Source: JAQCEJ01 sp046160425 (GTDB lineage Bacteria > Planctomycetota > Planctomycetia > Planctomycetales > Planctomycetaceae). From it: a stretch of DNA of 15,484 bases. Position numbers and translations under genes: made by a program. Numbering within the stretch: position 1 is the first letter of the stretch; the number at the start of each line of letters is the position of its first letter. This document shows, in pieces, positions 6,857 to 14,048 of the stretch. The notes beneath the pieces are model-generated. The model did not search any database, had not been told where the DNA came from, and was given only the letters and a program-made list of their open reading frames with translations. The stretch spans positions 1 to 15,484 of the forward strand of contig JBJXGP010000418.1 of assembly GCA_046160425.1 (NCBI GenBank), written 5' to 3'.

Positions 6857-7204
6857 TCAATCCTCCTTGCCATCGTCAAACTCATCCTCCAACGCCATGA
6901 CGAGTTCGACGGTATCAAGAGAGTCGGCAGCGAGGTCATTCAAAAAAGATCGATCGCTGATGATCTCGTTCGGGTCGACACCCAAACTCGAGGCCAAGAT
7001 TGCGATGATGCGATCCCGAATATCTTGCGTGACGGAACGGTCGAACAATCGTGTCGACGATTCAATTTTCAGGAACCATAGGAGGCTGCCGCAATTGGGA
7101 CACGTCGCGTCACCAAAAATGGCTGATGGCTCTATGATCACATCAGCGCGACATATCGGGCAGTGGTTTGGCAAACCTTCGGGAGTCCGTGATGAAATCG
7201 TCAT
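6857..7204 (-). CDS. Zinc-ribbon/acyl carrier protein fusion, C-terminally short
   Basis: A 115-residue protein in two parts. Residues 15-38 hold CPIC...CPNC, a four-cysteine zinc ribbon (Cys15, 18, 35, 38). Residues 58-110 match acyl carrier proteins closely, with the phosphopantetheine site in DLAADSLDTVELVMALEDEF (Ser95). It stops right after EFD with DGKED, whereas an ordinary carrier protein has about 25 more residues (helices III and IV). The other two forward frames downstream do not restore that tail, so a single frameshift is unlikely. The ATG at 7204 was chosen because AGAGG lies five bases upstream. A TTG at 7261 would only add repeat-encoded residues. It lies between the cyclase-like and PhyH-type genes and is likely co-transcribed with the cyclase. 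Confidence 0.8.
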   Translation of the reverse strand: MTISSRTPEGLPNHCPICRADVIIEPSAIFGDATCPNCGSLLWFLKIESSTRLFDRSVTQDIRDRIIAILASSLGVDPNEIISDRSFLNDLAADSLDTVELVMALEDEFDDGKED

Positions 7205-7209
7205 TTGAG

Positions 7210-7250
7210 CCTCTTGTCGCTGCGCGACTCCGGTTGACGAGCAACCGGAG
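7210..7250. repeat. Interspersed hairpin repeat, copy 2, inside the cyclase/carrier-protein spacer
   Basis: CCTCTTGTCGCTGCGCGAC (7210-7228) is identical to 5826-5844. It is followed by a perfect 9-bp stem CTCCGGTTG/CAACCGGAG (7228-7250) with an ACGAG loop. The stem sequence differs from copy 1, but the layout is the same. On the minus strand the first bases read AGAGG, which is the apparent ribosome-binding site of the carrier-protein gene. Confidence 0.65.
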
Positions 7251-7261
7251 CTACCCGACAA

Positions 7262-8455
7262 TCATCCCCGGCACGGCGCTTGCGAACTCTTCGTTGTTCG
7301 CGTCACCCGTCCCCGGCGTTGGACGTGATCGATCGCTTGCTCCATCCGCGGGCGGTCGACTTCATGCACGTCGATCGGCTGGCCCACGTCAGATAGCATC
7401 GTCAGCGTCAGGCGGCCTCCCAGGTGCTGGCGGAATTCTTCCAGGCCGGCGAATAACGTGTCGCGATCCTTCAAGGTCGGATGCGACATCGGCAAACCGA
7501 TCTCCGACAGACAATCGAGCACTCGCTCGGCTTTCGCCGGTGATAAACCATGCACTAGCGACGAGTAAACGGTGTCGATGGCGACGCCGATGGCGACCGC
7601 TTCACCGTGGCGGAGGTCGAACCCGCTCATCACTTCCAGCTTGTGAGCCGACCAGTGTCCGAAGTCGAGCGGCCGGGCTTCGAGTCCTTCGAAGGGGTCT
7701 CCCCCCTCTGTGATGTGCTTGAGATGCCACTGCGCCGAGGCGCGAATCAACGGCTCTGCGACCGTCATGTTCCGTGCGCGGATGTCGCCCGCCGATCGGC
7801 ACAGCGTCTCGAACAGCGCCGGGTCTTTCAGCAGCGAGACTTTGACCGCTTCGGAAAATCCGCAGAGAAAATCGCGATCGGGGAGCGTCGCCAAAAGTGA
7901 AGCGTCGTTGATCACTCCCCACGGCACGGCGAACGAGCCGACCCAGTTTTTCTTGCCGAACAGGTTGACGGCGTTTTTCACGCCGATCCCCGAATCGGCT
8001 TGTGCGAGCGAAGTCGTCGGCAGACGGACGAGTCGAATGCCGCGGTGCGCGATGGCGGCGGCGAAGCCGACGGCGTCGAGGACTGCTCCGCCGCCGATGA
8101 CGATCACGTAACTCCGCCGGTCGAGGTCGGCCCGGTTGAAGACTTTGAGCATCCGTTCGAGGATGTGAATGTCGTTCTTGACCGTTTCGCCGCCGGGGAC
8201 CATCTGGATATTCCCCGTCAGTTGTATGCGCGGTGCCGCCGACTTGAGCAGCGACGAGATGCGACGTTTCAATCCCGGTTGCGCCTCGGCGACATGTTCA
8301 TCGAGCCAGACCTGCACGCGAGCCGGTCGATCGCCCGACGATTCGAGCAGATTCAACAACACGTCCTGATCGAGTCCGAAAACGTCTTGAGTGAATCTCA
8401 AGCGATGCACGAACGGAACGTGAAACGGGATGTCGAGAGCATCTTCGGAAGGCAT
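7262..8455 (-). CDS. 3-dehydroquinate synthase-family sugar-phosphate cyclase, EboD-like
   Basis: A 397-residue cytoplasmic NAD+- and metal-dependent enzyme. The fold markers are IGGGAVLDAVGFAAAIAHRG (NAD+ loop, 121-126), RLPTTSLAQADSGIGVKNAVN (144-164) and the metal ligands Glu202 (FSEAVK), His267 (FGHWSAH) and His283 (RHGEAVA). The GVKNAVN and SGDPFE/GGDPFE-type segments and the C-terminal RPLDFGHWSAHKLE resemble, from memory, EboD of the ebo cluster more than housekeeping AroB. EboD-like proteins are linked to unidentified metabolites and to scytonemin export in cyanobacteria. No other ebo genes are present here. No ribosome-binding site is seen before the ATG at 8455. The carrier-protein gene follows after 57 bp. 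Confidence 0.85.
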   Translation of the reverse strand: MPSEDALDIPFHVPFVHRLRFTQDVFGLDQDVLLNLLESSGDRPARVQVWLDEHVAEAQPGLKRRISSLLKSAAPRIQLTGNIQMVPGGETVKNDIHILERMLKVFNRADLDRRSYVIVIGGGAVLDAVGFAAAIAHRGIRLVRLPTTSLAQADSGIGVKNAVNLFGKKNWVGSFAVPWGVINDASLLATLPDRDFLCGFSEAVKVSLLKDPALFETLCRSAGDIRARNMTVAEPLIRASAQWHLKHITEGGDPFEGLEARPLDFGHWSAHKLEVMSGFDLRHGEAVAIGVAIDTVYSSLVHGLSPAKAERVLDCLSEIGLPMSHPTLKDRDTLFAGLEEFRQHLGGRLTLTMLSDVGQPIDVHEVDRPRMEQAIDHVQRRGRVTRTTKSSQAPCRG

Positions 8456-8506
8456 GGTGTTTATTCGCGGGAATCATCGATGGCTGGAGTAAGGGATTTT
8501 TACACC

Positions 8507-8615
8507 TCGTTCCCAAGCTCTGCTGGGGAACGCAAGTCTTCGAGAGCTTCTGCTTCGCCGAATGTCTCTCGACATTCTTCATTAACACTGGCGGACAAGC
8601 CGCCAGTGCCACCCC
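8507..8615. repeat. Three-helix intergenic repeat, copy A
   Basis: This copy shares sequence blocks and order with 12163-12266: TCGTTCCCAAGCTC, GGGAACGCAAGTCTTCGA, GCTTCGCCGA and CAGTGCCACCCC. Three pairings can be drawn: GTTCCC with GGGAAC; TCGAGAG (8540-8546) with CTCTCGA (8566-8572); and CACTGGCGG with CCGCCAGTG around an ACAAG loop. It lies between the divergent cyclase-like gene and the large secreted-protein gene. It contains no open frame of interest. Confidence 0.75.
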
Positions 8616-8674
8616 AACGACCGGGGAGAACCAACAAATTCATCTCCTTCAGTATACGCTTCGCATCGACCATG

Positions 8675-8704
8675 TTCCATCAAAAGATGATATTTTGTTA
8701 TACT
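8675..8704 (+). promoter_or_regulatory. Candidate extended -10 promoter for the large secreted protein
   Basis: TGTTATACT (8696-8704) is an extended -10 (TG-n-TATACT) with only a weak -35 (TTCCAT, 8675-8680). It would give a leader of about 170 bases. Nothing else recognisable lies between repeat copy A and the start at 8885. Confidence 0.3.
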
Positions 8705-8884
8705 GACGATCAGAGATCCTGAATCAGGGTGTCAGATCATTCCTGATGGATAAACTCTATCGCCCGGTGAACAATTGGACGACCACCCCGGTGTGTTGTT
8801 GCGGGTGAGCAGTTTGGAAACGTATTTCAGCCCCGAAAGTCGCCGCGCAACCAAAGACCCTTATTATGGGGGGATGATGAATAC

Positions 8885-11800
8885 ATGAAACCTTACCGAA
8901 ATTTAATGTCCGAGGTCGCCATGCTGATGTGCGTCGGTCAAATTCTGTTCTTCGCGGAAGGACCGCCGACCAGCGCGGCGGAACCGGGGTTGAGCTTCAA
9001 TCGCGACATTCGCCCGATCCTCGCCGACCGCTGCTTTCACTGTCACGGCCCCGATGGAACGCAGCGAAAAGCCGACCTCCGGCTCGATGATCGGACCTCG
9101 GCGATCGAGAACCGCAACGGCACGCCGGCGATCGCTCCCGGCAAACCCGAGGCGAGCGAACTTCTCGCCCGCATCACGAGCAGCGATCCTGATTTGCAGA
9201 TGCCCCCGCCGGGGATCGGCGCGCCGCTCACTCCGCAGCAGATCGAAAGACTCCGACAATGGATCGCCGACGGTGCCGAGTTCGAACCGTTCTGGTCGTT
9301 CATTCCGCCCCAACGACATCCCGCGCCGGTTCTGCGTCAGACCGACTGGATTCGGCAACCGCTCGACCGCTGGGTGTTATCGCGACTCGAAGCCGAGGGG
9401 CTGGCTCCCTCCGCCGAAGCGTCGCGGGAAACGTTGATCCGCCGGGTGACGCTCGATTTGACGGGAGTCCCGCCGACGGAAACCGAACTCGACCAATTTC
9501 TCGCCGACGAATCTCCCGATGCCTACGAACGTCTCGTCGATCGTCTGCTCGCCTCTCCCGAATTCGGCGAACGGATGTCGCAGTTCTGGCTCGATGCCGC
9601 CCGCTACGCCGACACCAACGGCTATTTCACCGACAACGAACGAACGATGTGGCGCTGGCGCGAAGGGATCATCGCCGCGTTCAACGCCAATCAGCCGTTC
9701 GACCAATTCACGATCGAGCAACTCGCCGGCGATCTGCTCCCCGATGCCACGAGCGAGCAGCTCATCGCCTCGGGCTTCAATCGCAATCACATGACGACGA
9801 ACGAAACCGGCATCATCGACGAAGAGTATCGCATCTCGTACGTGATGGACCGCATGGAAACGACCGGCACCGTCTGGCTGGGGATGACCTTCAACTGCGC
9901 CCGCTGTCATACGCACAAGTTCGACCCGATCGCGCAGCGCGAATATTACCAGTTGCTCGCCTTCTTCAATCAGGTTCCTGAAACGGGCATCATCAAGAAC
10001 GAAGGGAACGCCGACCCGCTGCTCACGACGCCGACCGACTGGCAGCAAACGCGTCTGCAAAAACTCAAGGCGGAACAAGAACTCGCCGCCGCGCAGTGGA
10101 TGGCGATCGAACCGCAGGTCCAGACGGCGCTGACCGCATGGCTGGCGAAGGCGGATACAGAGTTGCCTGCTCCGCCAAGTGAGCGTCTCCTCTCGCGGTT
10201 TTCGTTCGAGGAGGATTTGCCCCACGCATCGACTCTCGCCGTCGCCGATCCTGCCGCTTCCGCATCGATCGCACAAGAACCGGCAACCGACGCGAAAGCC
10301 GTTCTCGTCGCCGCGGGTCAGATGGGGTCGGTGACGTACGGACCGGCGATTCAAGGCCGGGGAGTTCGCTTCGACACCTATTCCCACTGCGAAACGACCG
10401 ACGCGAAATCGTTCGATTTCGAACGGACCGATGCTTTTTCGTTCGGTTGCTGGGTACACCCGGTATCGCCCAGCGCGGGGTGCGTGTTGTCGAAAGTCGA
10501 TGACGAGCAATTCATCCGCGGGTTCGATCTGATCATCGAGAAAGGGAAAGCGGCGATCCACCTCAACCATCGGGCCGAAAGCGATGCCATTCAAGTCAAG
10601 TCGGTCCGACCGATCGCCGTCAATCAGTGGCAGCACATCGCCGTGACCTACGACGGTTCGAGCCGCGCCGCGGGACTGCGAATTTACTTGAACGGCGAGC
10701 CGAGCACGACGTTGATTCAGGTCGATCGGCTGGAAAATACGATTCGCAATGACCAGCCGTTTCGCATCGGGCGGCGCAGCGACAGCCTGGCGTTCAACGG
10801 CATGGTCGATGAAGTTTGCCTGTTCGACCGCGAACTCTCCGCCGATGAAATCGCACGCTGGGCCGCCGGTGAAGAACTCCGCTCGATTCTCGCGCGCAAG
10901 CCCGAAGAGCGATCGGATCACCAGAAGAACCGCCTGTTAGAACATTTTCTCCGTTCGAGTTCGGAGGAATGGCGCAACGTGTATCACCGCTTCACGACGA
11001 CGACCGCCGATTTTCAGGATCTCGAAAAACGCTTGCCGACGTCGATGGTCATGAAGGATCAACCCGAATTCCGTCAGACGTTCATCCTTACGCGCGGGCA
11101 ATACGATCAACCGACCGACCTCGTCGAGCCGGGGGTTCCCGCGGTTCTCGCTCCACTCGCGAAATCACCCGACGCGAATGCGAAACCCGCTGATCGCCTG
11201 GCGCTGGCTCGCTGGCTCGTCAGCCCCGAGCAGACGCTCACGCCGCGCGTGATCGTCAATCGTTACTGGCAGCAACTCTTCGGGACGGGAATCGTCAAAA
11301 CCGTCAACGACTTCGGCGTGCAGGGGGAATGGCCCACGCATCGCGAACTGCTCGATGAACTCTCGGTCGATTTCATCACATCGGGTTGGGACACCAAGCA
11401 ACTCCTCCGCACGGTGGTGACCAGCGCCACGTATCGGCAAGCATCGCACACCACCCCCGAACTGCAACAGCGCGACCCCGAAAACCGATTGCTCGCCCGC
11501 GGCCCGCGCTTTCGACTCGATGCCGAGGCGGTCCGCGATCAGGCCCTCGCCGTCAGCAGCCTGCTCAATCAACGATTGGGGGGACCATCCGTCAAACCGT
11601 ATCAGCCCGACGGTCTCTGGGAAGCGGTCTCGTACAACGGCGATCAGACCTACGATCAGGATCACGGCGACGACTTGTATCGCCGATCGATGTACACGTT
11701 CTGGAAACGACAAAGCCCTCCCCCGGCGATTCTGGCGTGGGACGGCCCGACGCGCGAAACCTGCGTCGTGCTTCGATCGCGGACGAACACCCCGCTGCAA

Positions 11801-12154
11801 GCGCTCGTGTTGAGCAACGACGTCACCTACGTCGAAGCCGCTCGCGTCTGGGCGGGCCGATTGATGTCATCCGCGCCCGATGCCTCTCCCCAAGCGTGGA
11901 TCGACCGCGCCTTCCGTCAGCTCACCTGTCGACAGCCCGATCCCTCTGAATCGGAATTGCTCCGCTCGCTGTATCAGGACCAACTCAACGAATTCAAAAA
12001 CCATCCCGACGAAGCCGATCAACTGCTGAGCGTGGGTGAATACGATTCCACGATCGATTTCGACAAGCAACCCGTCGACCGCCCCGCGTGGGCCGCACTC
12101 ACGACCGTTATGCAAGTCCTTCTCAACCTCGATGAAACCGTCACCAAGGAATAA
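8885..12154 (+). CDS. Secreted planctomycete cytochrome/DUF1549/LamG/DUF1553 protein
   Basis: A 1089-residue exported protein. A signal peptide spans about 1-32 (ending SAA). Domains in order are: a planctomycete-type cytochrome c region (PSCyt1) with haem motif CFHCH (50-54); DUF1549/PSCyt2 (about 132-350) with a second CxxCH, CARCH (338-342); a LamG/concanavalin-like lectin domain (about 435-660, ending NGMVDEVCLFDRELSADEIARW); and DUF1553/PSD1 (about 770-1050, starting ADRLALARWLVSPE). This set is characteristic of Planctomycetota, where it is nearly always followed by a DUF1501 gene, as here. The function is unproven. Proposals involve a periplasmic redox or carbohydrate-degrading system, and the LamG insert suggests glycan binding. 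A run of G at 8868-8873 is the only ribosome-binding-like signal. Confidence 0.93.
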   Translation: MKPYRNLMSEVAMLMCVGQILFFAEGPPTSAAEPGLSFNRDIRPILADRCFHCHGPDGTQRKADLRLDDRTSAIENRNGTPAIAPGKPEASELLARITSSDPDLQMPPPGIGAPLTPQQIERLRQWIADGAEFEPFWSFIPPQRHPAPVLRQTDWIRQPLDRWVLSRLEAEGLAPSAEASRETLIRRVTLDLTGVPPTETELDQFLADESPDAYERLVDRLLASPEFGERMSQFWLDAARYADTNGYFTDNERTMWRWREGIIAAFNANQPFDQFTIEQLAGDLLPDATSEQLIASGFNRNHMTTNETGIIDEEYRISYVMDRMETTGTVWLGMTFNCARCHTHKFDPIAQREYYQLLAFFNQVPETGIIKNEGNADPLLTTPTDWQQTRLQKLKAEQELAAAQWMAIEPQVQTALTAWLAKADTELPAPPSERLLSRFSFEEDLPHASTLAVADPAASASIAQEPATDAKAVLVAAGQMGSVTYGPAIQGRGVRFDTYSHCETTDAKSFDFERTDAFSFGCWVHPVSPSAGCVLSKVDDEQFIRGFDLIIEKGKAAIHLNHRAESDAIQVKSVRPIAVNQWQHIAVTYDGSSRAAGLRIYLNGEPSTTLIQVDRLENTIRNDQPFRIGRRSDSLAFNGMVDEVCLFDRELSADEIARWAAGEELRSILARKPEERSDHQKNRLLEHFLRSSSEEWRNVYHRFTTTTADFQDLEKRLPTSMVMKDQPEFRQTFILTRGQYDQPTDLVEPGVPAVLAPLAKSPDANAKPADRLALARWLVSPEQTLTPRVIVNRYWQQLFGTGIVKTVNDFGVQGEWPTHRELLDELSVDFITSGWDTKQLLRTVVTSATYRQASHTTPELQQRDPENRLLARGPRFRLDAEAVRDQALAVSSLLNQRLGGPSVKPYQPDGLWEAVSYNGDQTYDQDHGDDLYRRSMYTFWKRQSPPPAILAWDGPTRETCVVLRSRTNTPLQALVLSNDVTYVEAARVWAGRLMSSAPDASPQAWIDRAFRQLTCRQPDPSESELLRSLYQDQLNEFKNHPDEADQLLSVGEYDSTIDFDKQPVDRPAWAALTTVMQVLLNLDETVTKE

Positions 12155-12162
12155 GTTTAGTC

Positions 12163-12266
12163 TCGTTCCCAAGCTCCGCTTGGGAACGCAAGTCTTCGAA
12201 GCTCCGCTTCGCCGATTATTGATCAATGGTCGAAGACACTGCTGGGCAAGCCAGCAGTGCCACCCC
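12163..12266. repeat. Three-helix intergenic repeat, copy B
   Basis: This copy has the same orientation and block order as 8507-8615. The stems are: GTTCCCAAGC with GCTTGGGAAC (perfect 10 bp); TCTTCGA (12193-12199) with TCGAAGA (12230-12236); and CACTGCTGG with CCAGCAGTG around a GCAAG loop. The second and third stems differ in sequence from copy A, but pairing is kept on both arms. It starts nine bases after the stop of the preceding gene. Confidence 0.75.
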
Positions 12267-12280
12267 GACGTCAAAAACGA

Positions 12281-12382
12281 TGGCCACAAAAAACTCAAAA
12301 TGACGCAAAGGATAAGACCCTGATCAAATTCTTTGTTGATCAACAGTTCTCTTTTTTGTGTTTTTCGCGTTTTTTGCGGCCA
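12281..12382. repeat. MITE-like palindromic element
   Basis: The element is 102 bp with imperfect terminal inverted repeats. The left end reads TGGCCACAAAAAACTCAAAA and the right end, reverse-complemented, reads TGGCCGCAAAAAACGCGAAA, with 17 of 20 bases matching. The interior is AT-rich and has no gene. It stands directly after the three-helix repeat, in the spacer of the secreted-protein gene pair. It may be a non-autonomous mobile element or a long hairpin that ends transcription. No target duplication is evident. Confidence 0.45.
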
Positions 12383-12407
12383 ATCTTCTTACCAATTAGG
12401 ATTCACA

Positions 12408-13877
12408 ATGAACGATCCCACCTCCCTCGAACAGACGATGCCGGTGCTTCGTCGCTCGATGTTGAAGCAATCCTTCGCCGGGCTGGGGACTGCGGCTCTC
12501 GCGACGCTGCTCTCATCCTCCGCTCGTGCTGAAACACCGGCGACATACTTCACCGGTACGGGAGCAACCACGCTGCCTCACTTCGCCGCGAAAGCGAAGC
12601 GGGTCATCTCGCTGTTCATGCATGGCGGGCCTTCGCAGGTCGAACTCCTCGATCACAAGCCGAAGCTCAAGGCACTGCACGGGACGGAAATGCCCGCGTC
12701 GGTTCGCATGGGGCAGCGACTCACGGGAATGACCGCGAATCAGGCGGCGTATCCGCTCGTCTCGTCTCCCTTCCGCTTTGAGCAGCACGGCGAGAGCGGG
12801 AACTCGATCAGCGAACTCTTGCCGCATCTCGCGACATCGGTCGACGACATGTGCATCGTCCGTTCGCTCACGACCGAGGCGATCAATCACGACCCGGCGG
12901 TCACGTACTTGCAGACCGGACATCAACTCCCCGGCCGGCCGTCGATCGGCTCGTGGCTCAGCTACGGTCTCGGCCGCGAAAACGACAACCTGCCGACGTA
13001 CATCGTCCTGCTCTCGCGCGGCAGCGCGGCTCGGCCGGATGACCCGCTCTACGCCCGCCTATGGGGTTCGGGGTTTCTCCCCTCGAATCATCAGGGGATC
13101 TGCTTCCGCCCGCAGGGGGACCCGGTGCTCTACCTGTCGCATCCCGGCAAGTTGAGCGAGGACTCGCGCCGACGGATGCTCGAGCGCGTCACTTCGCTCA
13201 ATCGGCATCATCACGAGACGACCGCCGACCCGGAAATTCTCACGCGGATATCTCAATATGAGATGGCCTTCCGCATGCAGTCGTCGGTCCCCGAGTTGAC
13301 CGAGATCTCCGGCGAATCGCTCGCCACGCTCAAACGGTACGGCCCCGACGCCCAGCGCCCCGGCACATTCGCGGCGAATTGCCTGCTCGCCCGCCGCATG
13401 GCCGAGCGCGGCGTGAAGTTCATCCAGTTGTTTCATCGCGGCTGGGATCAGCATTACAACCTGCCGAGCGACATCAAGCTGCAAGCCCGCGACGTCGATC
13501 AACCGTGCTCAGCGCTGCTCGCCGACCTGAAGGAACGGGGCCTGCTCGACGACACGCTGGTGATCTGGGGAGGCGAATTCGGCCGGACGGTCTACGGCCA
13601 GGGGAAACTCGAAACCAACAACTTCGGCCGCGACCATCACGGCCGCTGCTTCTCGATCTGGCTCGCCGGCGGCGGCATCAAACCCGGCATCACGTTCGGC
13701 GAGACGGATGATTACTCCTACAACATCGTGAAAGACCCCGTCCACGTTCACGACCTGAATGCCACGTTATTGCATTGCCTGGGGTTCGATCATACGAAGC
13801 TGATTTATCGATTCCAGGGGAGAGATTATCGTTTGACCGACGTGCATGGCGAGGTGGTGAAGGGGATCTTGGGATGA
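12408..13877 (+). CDS. DUF1501-family exported protein (Tat signal)
   Basis: A 489-residue protein of the alkaline-phosphatase/sulfatase-like DUF1501 family. The N-terminus has a Tat-type signal: twin Arg15-Arg16 in LRRSMLKQSF, then a hydrophobic stretch ending SARA (cleavage about residue 41). Family motifs present are LFMHGGPSQVELLDHKP, FHRGWDQHYNLP, VIWGGEFGRT, GRDHHGRCFSIWLAGGG and a C-terminal VHDLNATLLHCLGFDHTKL. The many His and Asp residues are consistent with metal binding in this fold. The start at 12408 was chosen because AGG lies shortly upstream and the Tat signal follows. The longer frame from 12333 reads through the repeat region. It is the usual partner of the preceding DUF1549/DUF1553 gene. 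The shared function is not established. Confidence 0.92.
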   Translation: MNDPTSLEQTMPVLRRSMLKQSFAGLGTAALATLLSSSARAETPATYFTGTGATTLPHFAAKAKRVISLFMHGGPSQVELLDHKPKLKALHGTEMPASVRMGQRLTGMTANQAAYPLVSSPFRFEQHGESGNSISELLPHLATSVDDMCIVRSLTTEAINHDPAVTYLQTGHQLPGRPSIGSWLSYGLGRENDNLPTYIVLLSRGSAARPDDPLYARLWGSGFLPSNHQGICFRPQGDPVLYLSHPGKLSEDSRRRMLERVTSLNRHHHETTADPEILTRISQYEMAFRMQSSVPELTEISGESLATLKRYGPDAQRPGTFAANCLLARRMAERGVKFIQLFHRGWDQHYNLPSDIKLQARDVDQPCSALLADLKERGLLDDTLVIWGGEFGRTVYGQGKLETNNFGRDHHGRCFSIWLAGGGIKPGITFGETDDYSYNIVKDPVHVHDLNATLLHCLGFDHTKLIYRFQGRDYRLTDVHGEVVKGILG

Positions 13878-13916
13878 GGAGGGTTGAGACATGGAGAGTG
13901 GGAGACAAGGCGAGCG

Positions 13917-13932
13917 GGGAGTGTGAACTCCC
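13917..13932. other. Small hairpin after the DUF1501 gene
   Basis: GGGAGT (13917-13922) and ACTCCC (13927-13932) pair around a GTGA tetraloop of the GNRA type. A T-run (13952-13957) follows only 20 bases later, so it is at best a poor terminator. The 171-bp spacer to the next gene shows nothing else recognisable. Confidence 0.35.
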
Positions 13933-14048
13933 TGTCCCCCGCGGCCGCAAGTTTTTTGACGAGCCGCGACGATGAATGAGCAGTTTGGGGGTCGCAACCT
14001 TGATGCATAGCCATTGAAAGCAACCCAAACGCAGTTAGGAATCGACTC

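Noticed and set aside
6294..7208. Plus-strand open frame across the PhyH-type and carrier-protein genes
   Set aside because: It overlaps two well-supported minus-strand genes and encodes no recognisable motif.
7205..7261. Longer carrier protein starting with TTG at 7261
   Set aside because: The added 19 residues are encoded by the hairpin repeat, and the ATG at 7204 has its own ribosome-binding site.
7262..8455. Housekeeping aroB assignment
   Set aside because: The active-site layout fits the superfamily, but the sequence around GVKNAVN, GGDPFE and RPLDFGHW looks EboD-like, and no shikimate-pathway genes are nearby. No gene symbol was assigned.
9377..10921. Long minus-strand open frame opposite the large secreted protein
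   Set aside because: It is a shadow of the GC-rich plus-strand gene. The plus strand shows clear domains, and the antisense product shows none.
13917..13957. Intrinsic terminator after the DUF1501 gene
   Set aside because: The T-run is 20 bases from the hairpin instead of directly after it.
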